From NCBI GenBank assembly GCA_026225945.1, contig JAMJFZ010001133.1, positions 17,513,501 through 17,577,500 on the forward strand: a stretch of 64,000 nt of DNA. The letters are read 5' to 3'. Below, in pieces: positions 40,441 to 51,700 of this stretch (positions are counted from its first letter, which is position 1; each line of letters begins with the position of its first letter). The notes below the pieces were generated by a model. That model made no database searches. It saw only the letters and a program-made list of their open reading frames with translations, and had not been told where the DNA came from. This DNA is from Cricetomys ansorgei (Eukaryota; Chordata; Mammalia; Rodentia; Nesomyidae). A program made the translations under genes and the position numbers.

Positions 40441-41362
40441 CTCATCGTGGGATCAGGTCCCGACAGTAAGCAATTCAGGGGTGGATTTGCCTCACTTACA
40501 GTTCAGAGGAGCCTGTCCATCTGAGAAAGCATGGTAGCAGGCATCTAGGCCATGGTTCACATCGTGCTCACAGTTATGAAGCTAAGAGCTGGTGAGACAC
40601 AGGTCTAAGCTATAAGCTCCCAGCCTACCCTTCTGACTTACTTCCTCCAGAGATCCTATCTTTTAAAAGTTCCAGAGCTTTCCAGAACAGCCCATTAGCT
40701 TCACACCCACGAGCCCATGAGGACATTTTACACTCAAACTCAACAGCCACCATGCATTCCTTCTACATTTAAACAGCGAGCCCACTGAGAAGGATGGAGA
40801 CATCATGGGTAGAACCCTGGCACCTGAGGCACAGGGACTCAAGGGCTGCTATTTTCGAGTGAGACAATGAAGATTCAGTGTGGAGCAGAGGCTGCAAACA
40901 TCTGCAAAAGCCGCATCTGCTTCTTCCACAGAACACCTTTCTCCTCACTGTAGGTGCGGTCCGTGTGGTTTCTTTCTGTGCTAAGCATCCTTGTGAGGCC
41001 CAGCCTAGGCCATGTGCTCACTGTCTTCTCCCATCAGCCAACCAATGGAGGATACTTTAGGAGGAAGAGAGGCCAGGTACACTGAACAGAAGAAGCCCGG
41101 ATCCCTGGAGGAGACTGCGTGGAGTCTGTTACCCCGGCAGTGGGAATTAGAGTATGACATAAGACGCATAATACATAAGATGCAGTTGCTGTAAGCCACT
41201 GAGATCTGGGGCTTATTCTGGATAATAACCAAAATGAATTTAACTAAGATTAATCTGTAGCAATATTTGACCTGCTGTGTGCAAAAACATAAATGATCAG
41301 TAAGACTGACATTACAAAGACATTTCCAGATCTTCTGCTGTGTGTCACATAGAATAAGTCCA

Positions 41363-41585
41363 AACAAAGAGAGAGAGAGACAGGCTCAAAGACACAGAAA
41401 GCCAGTTCTAGCTCCAGTACCAGAGACAGACCTAAAGAGAGGGAGAGAGACACCCAGGGAAAGAGATCCGAAGAGAAACATTGAGAGAGAGAGAGAGATG
41501 GAGTGAGGGAGGGAGGGAGGGTATGAGGGAGGGAGAGAGGGGGGGGAGGGAGAGAAAGTATGAATATGGAGGGATAGATGAAGGG
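41363..41585. repeat. (GA)n-rich purine tract
   Basis: GAGAGAGAGACAGGCTC, GAGGGAGGGAGGGAGGG and similar units over about 220 bp, with strong purine strand asymmetry. Confidence 0.85.
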
Positions 41586-42229
41586 GAAAGGTCACCCAGA
41601 ATTCCTAGGGAAATGGTTCTGCTCTTATCCTCATGCCTTCAAATGTGAACGTGCCTCCAGAGCCAAATGAAATTACAGTTTGCCAATGTGGAGCCCAGGG
41701 CCTCCTCCCTACTCTCCCAGGTTGTAGCTGTCCTTGGGCCTGGACACCTGCCCCTGGCATCAGCTCCCTGCGGCATGCACTCTGGACGGGTACCTGCTAC
41801 AGAGATATTGGAACATTTTGCCATCATTTTACCTAACCAGGCATTAAAACTGGGAGAAGAGTCAGGTGTATCCTAAGGCCTCATGTTAGGCAGAGACCGC
41901 TTGGCACAGAAAGAGATGTCATCTCTGGGATGTGACAGGAGGCAAGCTCAAGGTCAGATCCAGGTGTCTATGGGCATTCTCCATGTACATACAGTACTCA
42001 GGCAGCCAGCAGTGGACAGGTCAATTTTCCAGTAGGTAAAATGTATCCCTACGCATTACGTAAGCAAAGGCAGCTCTTTTTCTCCATAGATTTTAAATTA
42101 CAGACTTAAAAAAATTGTTTGCTGTGGTGAGTTCAATATAGAGAGAAGGATAAATACAAAAAATAAAATATCCTTTTCTCTTAAACTACGACTCTTACCC
42201 AATTATCAGATTTGCCAGTTGGGTGGTGA

Positions 42230-42450
42230 CTATTCTCCCACTTCCTCCACCTTCAGACAGACCTACACATGAGGATAGGGATAATTTGAAACTTTTGATT
42301 TTTTTTGCTACACAAATAGGATTATACACTACATATCCTCATTATAAATTGCTTTCCTTCACTTAATAATTTATTATAAGTCTGCTTCCAGATGGATATA
42401 ATTAGTTCTAACTTAGTCTTCTTAAATAGCTGTCTAATGCTGCCTGGAAG
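42230..42450. repeat. Possible ancient LINE remnant
   Basis: GCTACACAAATAGGATTATA and TTGCTTTCCTTCACTTAATA, then GGATATAATTAGTTCTAAC, recall old L1/HAL1 3' sequence. Orientation and family are uncertain. Confidence 0.35.
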
Positions 42451-45299
42451 AAAGAGCTGCTGCACGCTGGATTTCCAAACATCATCAATTTTGAGAGTTA
42501 ATAATGGTTGTTGATTTATTTTTGGAGGGAAGTGAAATGTTAACTACACCAATTTGTGTAAAGAAACATGCGACTTTACATGAGGGAAAGAACGTGTCTT
42601 TGAAGGTAGAGCCATCTTGAAAGTCCAGTGTGACAAGAAGTACATTGATCTGAGGTGGAAATGAAGTCAGTTTCCACTGGGGAAACTGAGGTCCTGCTAG
42701 GTCTTGGTGCAGGAGCTCCTCACTGTGCAGGCCTTCTCTTGAGGGAGCGGACTGGCCCTTCACTGGCACCAGGCGTCTCTCCTGGGTTGCCCTCTGCACG
42801 CACAGTTGTCTTGCCACCTCTCGGGTCTGGCTCGGGAAGGGGTACGGACGGCGCTGCAGGCATTAGCATGCAGGTCACGCAGCCTCACTTTGTTCTCTTG
42901 GCTGAGGTCAGATGGAATAAATCAATCAGCCTTCGCATTCAAAGTCCTTCAATGTGTCCTGGAGCCTTCCAGGCCATGTGTGCTCTGGCCCAGCTTTGAG
43001 TTGCCTGTGAGAGTCTGCAGGAACAAACAGAACCAAAGAGCTCCCTGGGGCAATAAACAGCTGCTCCCAGGAACCCTTCTACTCTGGGGGTTCTCTGTGT
43101 TCCTGGGGCATTCGTGTCTTGGGTGAGAGCAGCCAGCTCAGATACTTGGAGATTTAAAAACATGCAATGGGAATAGAGATTCCACTTCAAATCTTTTGCT
43201 CTCCCAAAACCATGTCATATGCTCACCACACAGAACTTCATCTTGAATTTTATAAACAGGACACTGGTCTCAGAGAGTCCACAATTACCCATTAGGCCAT
43301 GACGCAGCACAAAGGTGAACTACTTCCATTAGCCAAACAGCCTGAAGGGCAATCCTTGAAGTTCCCTGTAGGTGTCCCGGCCTCCCAAGTCCAATTGTGC
43401 TGCCAGTGTACCCTTTTCAGGCCTCTGAATCCAAAAGCCAGACCCAAGTTTGGTCTTGAATGACACAGTTCAATAGATCCACAATGACTTAAAGAAGCCC
43501 TCCAAGTCTCAGTCCAAGTTTCAGTCTGCCCAAGCCCAACTAGGTTGGCAAGCACAGTATCTTTTAAGCTTGTTTATACCTTCTGATCAGAATGACAAAG
43601 TTTTGACAGAATCAAAATCAAGCCCGAATGCTTACCCAGTCCTTTTACTTGATGCACGAGGAAGGAGGATGGTGGATACGTCATACAGATAGGTGTTAAG
43701 TGTTGGGGGTGAGTGACAGGTGGCATGGTGGAAGAGTAACAGCAGTGACTCCAGGGTGGAATATGGCAGGTTTTGTAAAACACGGCTCCTGGGCCAAGGT
43801 GGTCCTTAGCCAATTTCTGTAAATGAATCTATACGGTAGCAGAAGCACCTCCATCACGCAGGACTGTCTTCTGCTGATTTTGCTCTGCAACAGGATAGTC
43901 TCCATAGAGACTATACAACCCTCAACATCTAAAATAGTCTTCACATAAAAAAATATTTTCTGATGCCTGGGAAAGACAGAGGCACATAGGCAGACGTGTG
44001 GCCTCAGTTCTGGACAGCTGTGATAGACAGTGTCACCAAGAAATGATTTATTATTACATTGCATGTATGAAAACAAGGAGGAAAAAAAAACATTTACATT
44101 TTCCTGAAATGGGCATGACTGTTCACAAGTAGACCTATTGTGCTAACCTCCACCCGAATTTTCTTCGTTGCATCAGATGCAAAGGGTTAGACAGGACAAC
44201 AGAGACAGGCTGGGTAAAGGAATGGCAGAAATGGCAGGATGTGTGTATCTTAGTCTAGGAGGTGGGAAGCAGGTTGTCCTCAAGAGAAAAGGCTCTCCCA
44301 AGAGGCTACTAAGAAGAATAGCATATAGCACCAGGTTTCATGCACAAGAGATTTGGAGTGGTATGAGGAGCCAGGCTTCCCCTAGAACTCTCCAATGAGA
44401 ACGGCTCAGAAGTCCTGGGAGCATTCCCATTTTCATGAGTCACTGTGGCCTTCAGGTAGCCTTCATGAAGATACTCTGGGCTAGTTTAATCATGGATATA
44501 ATTTTGTATTGAGCACCATTAGCCCTATAAGAGATGAATGAGGCTTAGTGTGGTAAAGCTTAATCCAGATCTATTTGATTCGAGTCCACACGACTGCTCA
44601 ACTATACTTCCTGGGGCCAGAGGTTCACTTTATACAACCTTAATAAAAAGTGACATGGCCACCTGACCAGTCACAGAAGGCCCGTGGAACATTTCAGCAT
44701 AGTAAAGAAGGCTCATTTCAGTCACTGGAAGCCTACTTTGGCCAACGGTAGGGCATTTATACATTCAAAGAGCCAATTACAATCCCCATTAGGGAAGTTC
44801 CCAGCACTAGCTATTGGTGACCTTCATTGCTGTCCAGCTTGTATGGCAGTTTTATTATTCTGTGCATAAAGAGAATTGAGAAAATTGAGAATTGAGGCCT
44901 GAACCTCAGCATTAGGGAATTCAGAAAAATGAAGCATTTCACACTGGCCAAAAGGTTGTTTCAATTGGAGAGGAGAGTGCGGAGCAAGCGAGCAAGTAGC
45001 TGAGATGTGTGTGTGGCATTGCGGGTGAGGGTTGTAACGTCTACTGAAGGAAACCATGGATGTGGATTTCAGGGCATGGAGACCTGTCAACACAGCTAAT
45101 CTCTAAGGATGTGGGCTGAACACACCCTCCATAGCCAAAGAAGTGCACTGTGGATATTGTGTCAGCCCCAGCAGGCCAATTTGTCCTCATATTACACAGT
45201 CTGCTGGCTCTGTTGCGAGACCCCTAGGTTGGGATCCATATCAGGCACCCCCGCCAACCCAGTGAGGGTTGACACAGCACGGCTGATAAATCAACAGAA

Positions 45300-45783
45300 T
45301 GCAGAAGCCACAGCCGGATTAAGAAGGCCGTTTTATTTTGGTGCCCTGGACTTCAAGCAGATTAAATAATCAAAAAGGCCAGGCCATTGGGGTCATGTCT
45401 GAATGCTACAGCTGTTCACCAAGGTCTGACCAACATTCTTTATGTGGCTCGCTGTCTGAATGGGAGAGGCAGAGAAGATCCCGTGGAGGCTGACACTTTG
45501 AGAAGAAAAGACGGGCACAATCAAAAGATCCCCTTATGGAAAGGACCACAGCGGACGGAGACAAGGGAACAGGCTGCTTAAATTCCTGAAAGAAGCAACT
45601 GATTTCTGGGTTCCTTTTTTGTTTGTTTGTTTTTTCACAGTGGATGAAAGTCCATGCTGGGTTCAAGAAAAGTGAGTGGAAAGCTGGGCTCCAAGTTTGC
45701 AGTGGCCTGAGCGTGTGGATCTGTGAGCGTACACGGCGGCAAGGTGCTTGTTGGAAGAGGGCTTGCAGGATAGAGACGGAGCC
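45300..45783 (+). promoter_or_regulatory. Lrtm1: Probable Lrtm1 5' UTR / proximal promoter region
   Basis: This is sequence immediately upstream of the start codon. No clear TATA box or CpG island is seen at usual spacing, so the start site cannot be placed. A CAGCTG E-box (bHLH type) is at about 45408-45413 and AT-rich TTTTATTTTGG-like sequence at about 45328. A T-rich run (TTTGTTTGTTTG) lies at 45619-45632. Assignment is by position only. Confidence 0.35.
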
Positions 45784-45790
45784 ATGAAAG
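45784..45790 (+). CDS. Lrtm1: Lrtm1 coding exon 1 (ATG AAA G only)
   Basis: Only seven coding bases are in this exon: ATGAAAG followed by donor GTGAGC. The context GGAGCCATGA is a good Kozak site. The split codon G|GT with exon 2 gives Met-Lys-Gly-Val-Leu-Leu-Leu, which matches the known MKG start of LRTM1. The upstream limit of the exon (5' UTR) is not visible. An in-frame ATG further upstream in exon 2's own open frame at 48573 lies in intron sequence before the acceptor and is not the true start. Confidence 0.88.
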
Positions 45791-48700
45791 GTGAGCAGGG
45801 ATGAATTCCATTGCCCCACCCCAGAAGTCACCTGTAGAGAGAAGGAAAGGGTTCCCTCTGAGAAGTGTCTGTGAGAAATCAATTTTCAGCCTGTCTTTCT
45901 TAAAACATTGGACAGATGCAAAAAAAAAAACATCTCTCAGCGGGAAGATGGATGGGTCACCATACTGAGCAGGGGAAGACGGGGCTGGAGACAAATGTGT
46001 GGAGCTGTGGTGTGGACATGCAGTTAGTTTGTCATGGGCCATTTCATAGACAGCATGGTGCCTTGAGTTGGAGTTCATATATTATTTCCTTTGAGGAAGT
46101 GGGAGGCAAAGAACAAGCTGGCTCCCATATCAGAAAGATAAGTCTTTTGAGAGATAGTATTAAGAATTGGTTCCCTGCAGCTAATTAACACGTGTGGCTC
46201 AGGCCACGTGATGGTGTCAGGTGATTTCTAATCGAAAGACATTTGGGTTTTGAAAGAAGTCATTTAGATATCTGAAAAATTACCGAAAGAAAACAAGAGC
46301 TGCCTTCTACAGGTTGTCAGGTTTTGTGCCTCTTGGACTAAGTCAAAGCAAGCAGCATTCTCTCGGAAAGCTCCTCATTTGCCTGCCCCATGGGCAGAGT
46401 CCAGGGCATGGAGATCAAGGTGAAGTATATTTGATAGTCATGCTGTGAGGCCCAAATCAGACCAGCAAACAAATAACCTTACCTTAAAAGCCTTCATGTT
46501 GACGACATTTTCAGTTTTGAATAGCATTCTGTAGCCCTGTGAATTCCTCTACAGTTGAGCAAAGTGCCCTTGACAGATGCTTGCCATACTTAGAAATTCA
46601 AATCCCAAGGGAGAAAACAGGACAGAAACTGTAGCTTTGAAGAATGATCAAGCAGTCTTTTAAGAAAGTATAAAATTCTCTGAGCCTTAAAATGAGACCC
46701 ACTCTGGATTCTGGGGAGCCCTTACCCACATTCCTACATAGCTGTAAACGTTGGGCGAGGGAGCTTTTGCAGCATCATTTGTGATAAAGAGAGAAAGAAA
46801 CCCTGGCAGCTCAAATGCTCCTAAGTGAGAGATGAGTGGATACTGAACTTGACAGGGTCACACACGGAGTATGCCATCCTAACTGAAGAAATGAAAAGCT
46901 AAGTACCCACTTAGATATACACTTTTTACTAAACAGAACAGGTTGCAAGATAGGATGCACTTATTACTATATTTATGTAGGTTTTTTTTTAAAAAAAAAC
47001 CTGTGTCCTTGAGAAATGATTTAGCCTCTCTATACCCTGCTTCCTTCCTTTAAAATGTTGAAGGCAAATAACCTTGTTGGTAAGGTCGTTAGGATGGATT
47101 CACATCTACAAAGCAATAGGAGTGGTCCCTGTAGAGAAATGCATGCCTTTGGTCATTTGCTACTGTCCTTATTAACTGCTGCATTTTATAAAACTCCGTG
47201 AAGCAATTTCCTATCTCAGCGATCACCTCTATCAATTATGGAAATATAAATCAGAAGGAATGCCTAACAGTCTCACTCCAAACCCATGCCAAAGACAAGC
47301 TCCCAGTACGGCACGGCTCTGGAGGCGTTAGGTCTTGGCGTAAGTGAAGACACCAAGCACCCAGTGCATGACAGCACCTTTGCAATCCATGGATTTTAGC
47401 TCGGTGGCAGAGCGCGCTTGACAAGCAAGCTCAAGACCCTGGCTTTAGTCCTCAGGTTCGGGCAGGGGAATCCTTAGATAACGCTGAAGATCTCAAAACA
47501 GCGTTCAGATAATAAGCTGTATCCCCATTTTAACTCAAACTGGAAATGTTGTGAACATTTCAGCTCTGCTATCCTTTATCTGGATAATATGAGTAGGCTG
47601 GGGCTGAGGCTCAACAGTAGAGTACTTGCCTAGCGTACACAGAGTGTGACCCCTAGTGCCACGAAAACTGGGTATGGAGGCACATACCTGTAATCCCAGC
47701 ATGGTAACTGTCACTTTGAACATGTCTGAAGACATAAACTAGGTAAGTCTTTGAAGGGGCTTTGCTGAGGAAAAGCAGAACTTGATCCCTGATCAGAAGA
47801 CAGCTGTCTGCCCCATGAAACTCTGCACTTCCCAGTGAAAAGCAAGAAGGTGGTCGAAGTCTGATAACCTGTAAGTGGCTGGCACACGTTACAGGAATGA
47901 AGACTATATAATTTCTAATGCTTTTTGGCAATTTTTAAACTCTTCATATAAAAGAAAAGGTAGCAGAGACAATCATCATAGATGTGGTTATACCTGCAAG
48001 GATAGACAGTCTCTTTTAGGGCATACCCCAGCCAGTACAGACACCAGAAGCCACATTTGGTAATTTAAGTCTAAATAAATTAAAACCAAGTAAAAATTAA
48101 GAGTCAGTCCTTTGGTTGCAGCAGTAACATTCTGGGAGCTCACAACTGCAGGTGGCTCGTGGCAGCCATGTTGGAGGGCAGACACAGAACATGTCTACCA
48201 CCATACAGAGCTCAATTAGACTTCCCTCCTCTGGAGCGTTCCTTTCAGAGATCTGAGTACAAGATCCCCAGTCAGCTTTCTACCCATCATAAGCCACGGA
48301 CTTGGCTCTGTGTAACAGTTTCCCATCACGTGCCCCAGAATGACTTTCCCCTCCCCATTTCACGTGCTATCCATCTTACATAATCTGATGACCAGGTCAC
48401 CGCAGAAGTCTGTGCTCCAAGGCTGCTGACAATGGCAGCTCCAAGTTCACTGTAAGGACTGGCCTGGATGTCCTCAGTCCCATTCTGCTGAGCAAGGGAG
48501 GAACAGGACTTCCTTTCTAGGCGGGTGGAAGGCACTACTGGCTCAGGACCACACTGCCTGTGAGTTCCCTGGATGATGATCTTTTCTCATACACTGGCCT
48601 CAATCCCACCTTCTCCTCTTTCTTTAGGTGTTCTGCTGCTGTTTTCCAGTGTGAGTATCCTGCTCCCAGGTGTGGGCAGCTGCCCCAACAAATGTTCATG

Positions 48701-51700
48701 TTACCCATCTTCGAACTCTGTGGACTGCAGTGGTCAGGGGCTGGCCAATATCCCTCCTGATCTGCCTCCATGGACACTAACACTGCTCTTACAAGATAAC
48801 CAGATCCACTGGCTTCCTGCTCTTGCATTTAGGTCTGTGCCATTGCTCACCACCTTAAATTTATCTAACAACTCTCTTTCACATCTAGCTTCAGAGGCTT
48901 TCTACGGACTTCGGCACTTGCAGGTTTTAAACCTAACCCAAAATTCCCTGCTTTTCCTGGAAAGCAGCCTTGTCCATGCCCTGCCTGGGCTCAGGGAGCT
49001 GGATCTGTCATCCAACAACCTCAGCCTCCTCCCCACATCCCTGAGCAAGCCTTGGGAGAACCTGACCATGTTTGCCGTGCAGCAAAACCACCTTCTTCAT
49101 GGGGATCGCGCACTTCTAGAGGCCATGCCCAAGGTGAAGCTGGTACTTCTTAAGGGCAATCCCTGGAAATGTGACTGTCACTTGCTGGGTCTGAAACTCT
49201 GGCTGGAGAGATTTACCTTCGAAGGTCAGTAATGTCTCTTTGGAATGCCTTTCTGCATATCACCCAGCCTTAGGTGGCCTCTTCTATCCTCAGCATTTCA
49301 AGAGGTGAGGGGATGGTGCAAGGGGCAGCTGTAGGCTTTTGCACATCTTCACATGGATGTCGTGTCAACCTGAGGATGTGACAAGGAGTGAATGCCTGCT
49401 GGAGTGTGGAGGAAGTTTCCATGTGGGTGTGTATGCTCATCGCAGTGTGAATGCAGACAACATGGTCTTTTATCTGGGAACTATGCACCAAAGCATTCTC
49501 AGCTTTAATTTCCAAGTGTGATCTGGTTGGGGATGTGGCTCTCACCCTTAGGACAGCTTCCCTCTCTTTCCACTTCTACCCAGTGACGGCCGTAAATCTT
49601 ATCAAATACTGGAATTGGGTCCTGAAGGCTCCCCTCTCTAAAGTTACTCTTTCTTTAGTCAGAAGCTCAAATCTAAGCCAAAGAACCCAGAGTACTAGAG
49701 AGAGTAAACATTTGAAATCACTCAGGGATTGATCAACTAGATCAAGGGCCAAATTCTGCCCATGGGTTTCTGTTTATAGATAAGGCTTTATTTGAACACA
49801 GCCATGTCGTGTCATAATATACTGAGTAGATATTCCACACTATGGGGCAAGGGGGAGAGGTTGTGACAAGACCATATAGAGCTCCTACAGTCTTTGCGAT
49901 CTGAACCTTGAGAGAAAAGCTTGACAACCACCGGCCTAAGGCCACCCAGGAAAAGTTCAGTGAAAGCAGAAAGCACAGTTGGTGGGCTTTCGCCTTATAT
50001 TATTTCCCGTACTCCGTGCTGCTTCTCCGAACACCGTTCATTTATTCCTCTCCTTGAATACCCTTCATGGACCAGGCACTACTCTAGACCCAGAGAGGAA
50101 GGCAGTGAATAGGAAATCCTCGTTGTGAAGGCCACATCGGAAGGGTTAAGATAGATATTATAGAAGATAATAAACAAAGGGATGGGTTCAGAGGCCAACG
50201 CTAAGACAGTGCAGCAGGGCGAGTGTCAAGTTGGAAGGGGATGTGCCCCAGCTTAAATAGGATATGAAAGCATCCCAAGAAACTGACATGTGTTAGAATG
50301 AGAACCGTGAGAAGAAGGAGCAGAACACAGCTGCCAGGGCGGGAGTAGGGCCCGCACTAAGGACCTGGGGAGGGAGGTGGCCTAGCTTGGTGAGACATGG
50401 AGGGGGACAGTGAGTCAGTGGGCGGAGGTAAGGCACAGCACATTTTGGGTGCCTGCCCAGGCCCTAAAACATGTGCAGAGCAGGTGCCCTGTCTGGATTT
50501 TATTCTAAGGGTGGTGGGAAGGTCTGAGCAATTCCTGTCTGGGGAACAGCATGATCTGACCATTGTGTAAAATGCCACTCTGCTGACTCTTAGAGGGCAG
50601 AGCAAAGGCTGTTGAAGAGGAGCCAGGGGGACGAAGGGGTAGGTGATCTCAGTAGATGAGGGAAGAAATGGCAGCGGCCTGAACCAGGGCTGTAACAAGT
50701 GATCGGCATTTGGAACAGTGAAGTGGAAGGAACTGCTGAGAGGGTGGAGAGGGCGATGGATTGGGAGAAGCAGAGAGCAATCGTGGAAGACTCTTTTGTG
50801 CTTTACTCTGCGTAGCAACTACATGAATGGTGATGTCTCTAGCAGATAGGGAACAGGGACAGTGAAAGGGTCTGGGGAGGTACTCAGTGGAAGATTCAGG
50901 AAAGGATTGTGTTTGAAATACTCATAAGCTTTGTGGGGTGTGTGTGTGTGTGTATGTCTTTGTTGGTGATCGTTTGCTTGAACCCATTGCTTAGGAAGAC
51001 CTGAGAGCTGCAGACATCAATTAGAGATAAAAGCAGCATCTGGAGGCATGACCTGCATATGGTAGAAGCTCAAACTTGCAACATCAAATTTGGAAGCTTC
51101 TCAATAGTCTAAAAGCAATCAATACATCTCCAACCAGCCAACCTTGAAGCTAGCCCACAGTGGCAACCATATAACTTACTAACATCCTCTGACAAGTCAA
51201 AAAGAAAATCAAGCATGCCTGGAGGTGAGGTGGCTTTCTGGATTAAATCATAGGCATAAAACAGGCCATCCAAGAAAGAGAGTCTTCATCAAAGAACATT
51301 TCCCAGAGGAAAAACAATATGTAGTTTCCAGACCTAGGACATCCAAGGTGATGCAGACAGGGATGGCATTCTCTTATGCAGCCGCAAACCTGGACCACAG
51401 TATCTTTCCTTAGCCCTCAGTACTACCAAGTGGAAGCTGACAGTACTAAGGCTCGTTTTGGTCCCTGGATCTAACAGTGCAATTTAACTTTCCATTATGG
51501 CAATGTTTCTCAAGCACAGATAGTGGCTTTTTTTTCAGAGGAAGGTAAAATCAGTTCAGTATACCAGGACCTTGTGTCCCGGCATACAGAAAAGAAAAAT
51601 ACTAACTAGATACTGAACATGGGAAACAGCCTGCTTAGACGTACACTGCTTAAAACTAAGCTAAGGGGGCAGGTGATAGTCTAGCTCTCCATAAATAAAA

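Larger units (their letters stand above)
10093..45299 (-). other. Cacna2d3: Large Cacna2d3 intron, part upstream of Lrtm1
   Basis: About 35 kb with no exon recognised on either strand. It contains B1 relics (11288-11438, 19736-19845, 31400-31540, 38683-38797), B2/B3/B4-type SINEs (19455-19620, 23756-24040, 27043-27280, 33811-34062, 38489-38681), MIRs (19870-19985, 23000-23180, 28270-28460, 32090-32225, 38235-38390, 40325-40440), one hAT-type relic (12957-13140) and several microsatellites. Repeat-free blocks with many TAAT-type motifs at 17420-17900, 25530-25960 and 33110-33620 look like non-coding conserved elements. Long open frames at 20138-20554 (-) and 35611-35922 (-) are unidentified. 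Much of 12140-19400, 28500-31400 and 34100-37300 shows nothing I can name. Confidence 0.75.
45791..48627 (+). other. Lrtm1: Lrtm1 intron 1
   Basis: The intron is 2837 bp with GTGAGC donor and TTTCTTTAG acceptor. It holds two CACGTG palindromic E-boxes at 46189-46194 and 46205-46210, a decayed ancient L1 piece (46765-46990), a perfect AT palindrome (46979-47002), an ID-type SINE (47391-47457) and a B4-like SINE (47597-47715). Confidence 0.85.

Noticed and set aside
42485..43126. Several overlapping frames (105-114 codons) on both strands
   Set aside because: Frames open because of locally higher GC; no domain features. The CpG patch itself is reported instead.
45406..46078. Overlapping minus-strand open frames of 158 and 147 codons
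   Set aside because: They lie antisense to Lrtm1 exon 1 and its flank, have no domain or family features, and one runs through a plain A-run. Judged as chance.
47391..47457. tRNA-like sequence
   Set aside because: ID-type SINE; internal boxes are present but no proper acceptor stem, so not a functional tRNA.
50357..50818. 153-codon minus-strand open frame
   Set aside because: Entirely within an L2-derived segment; Pro/Ser-rich composition follows from the repeat.
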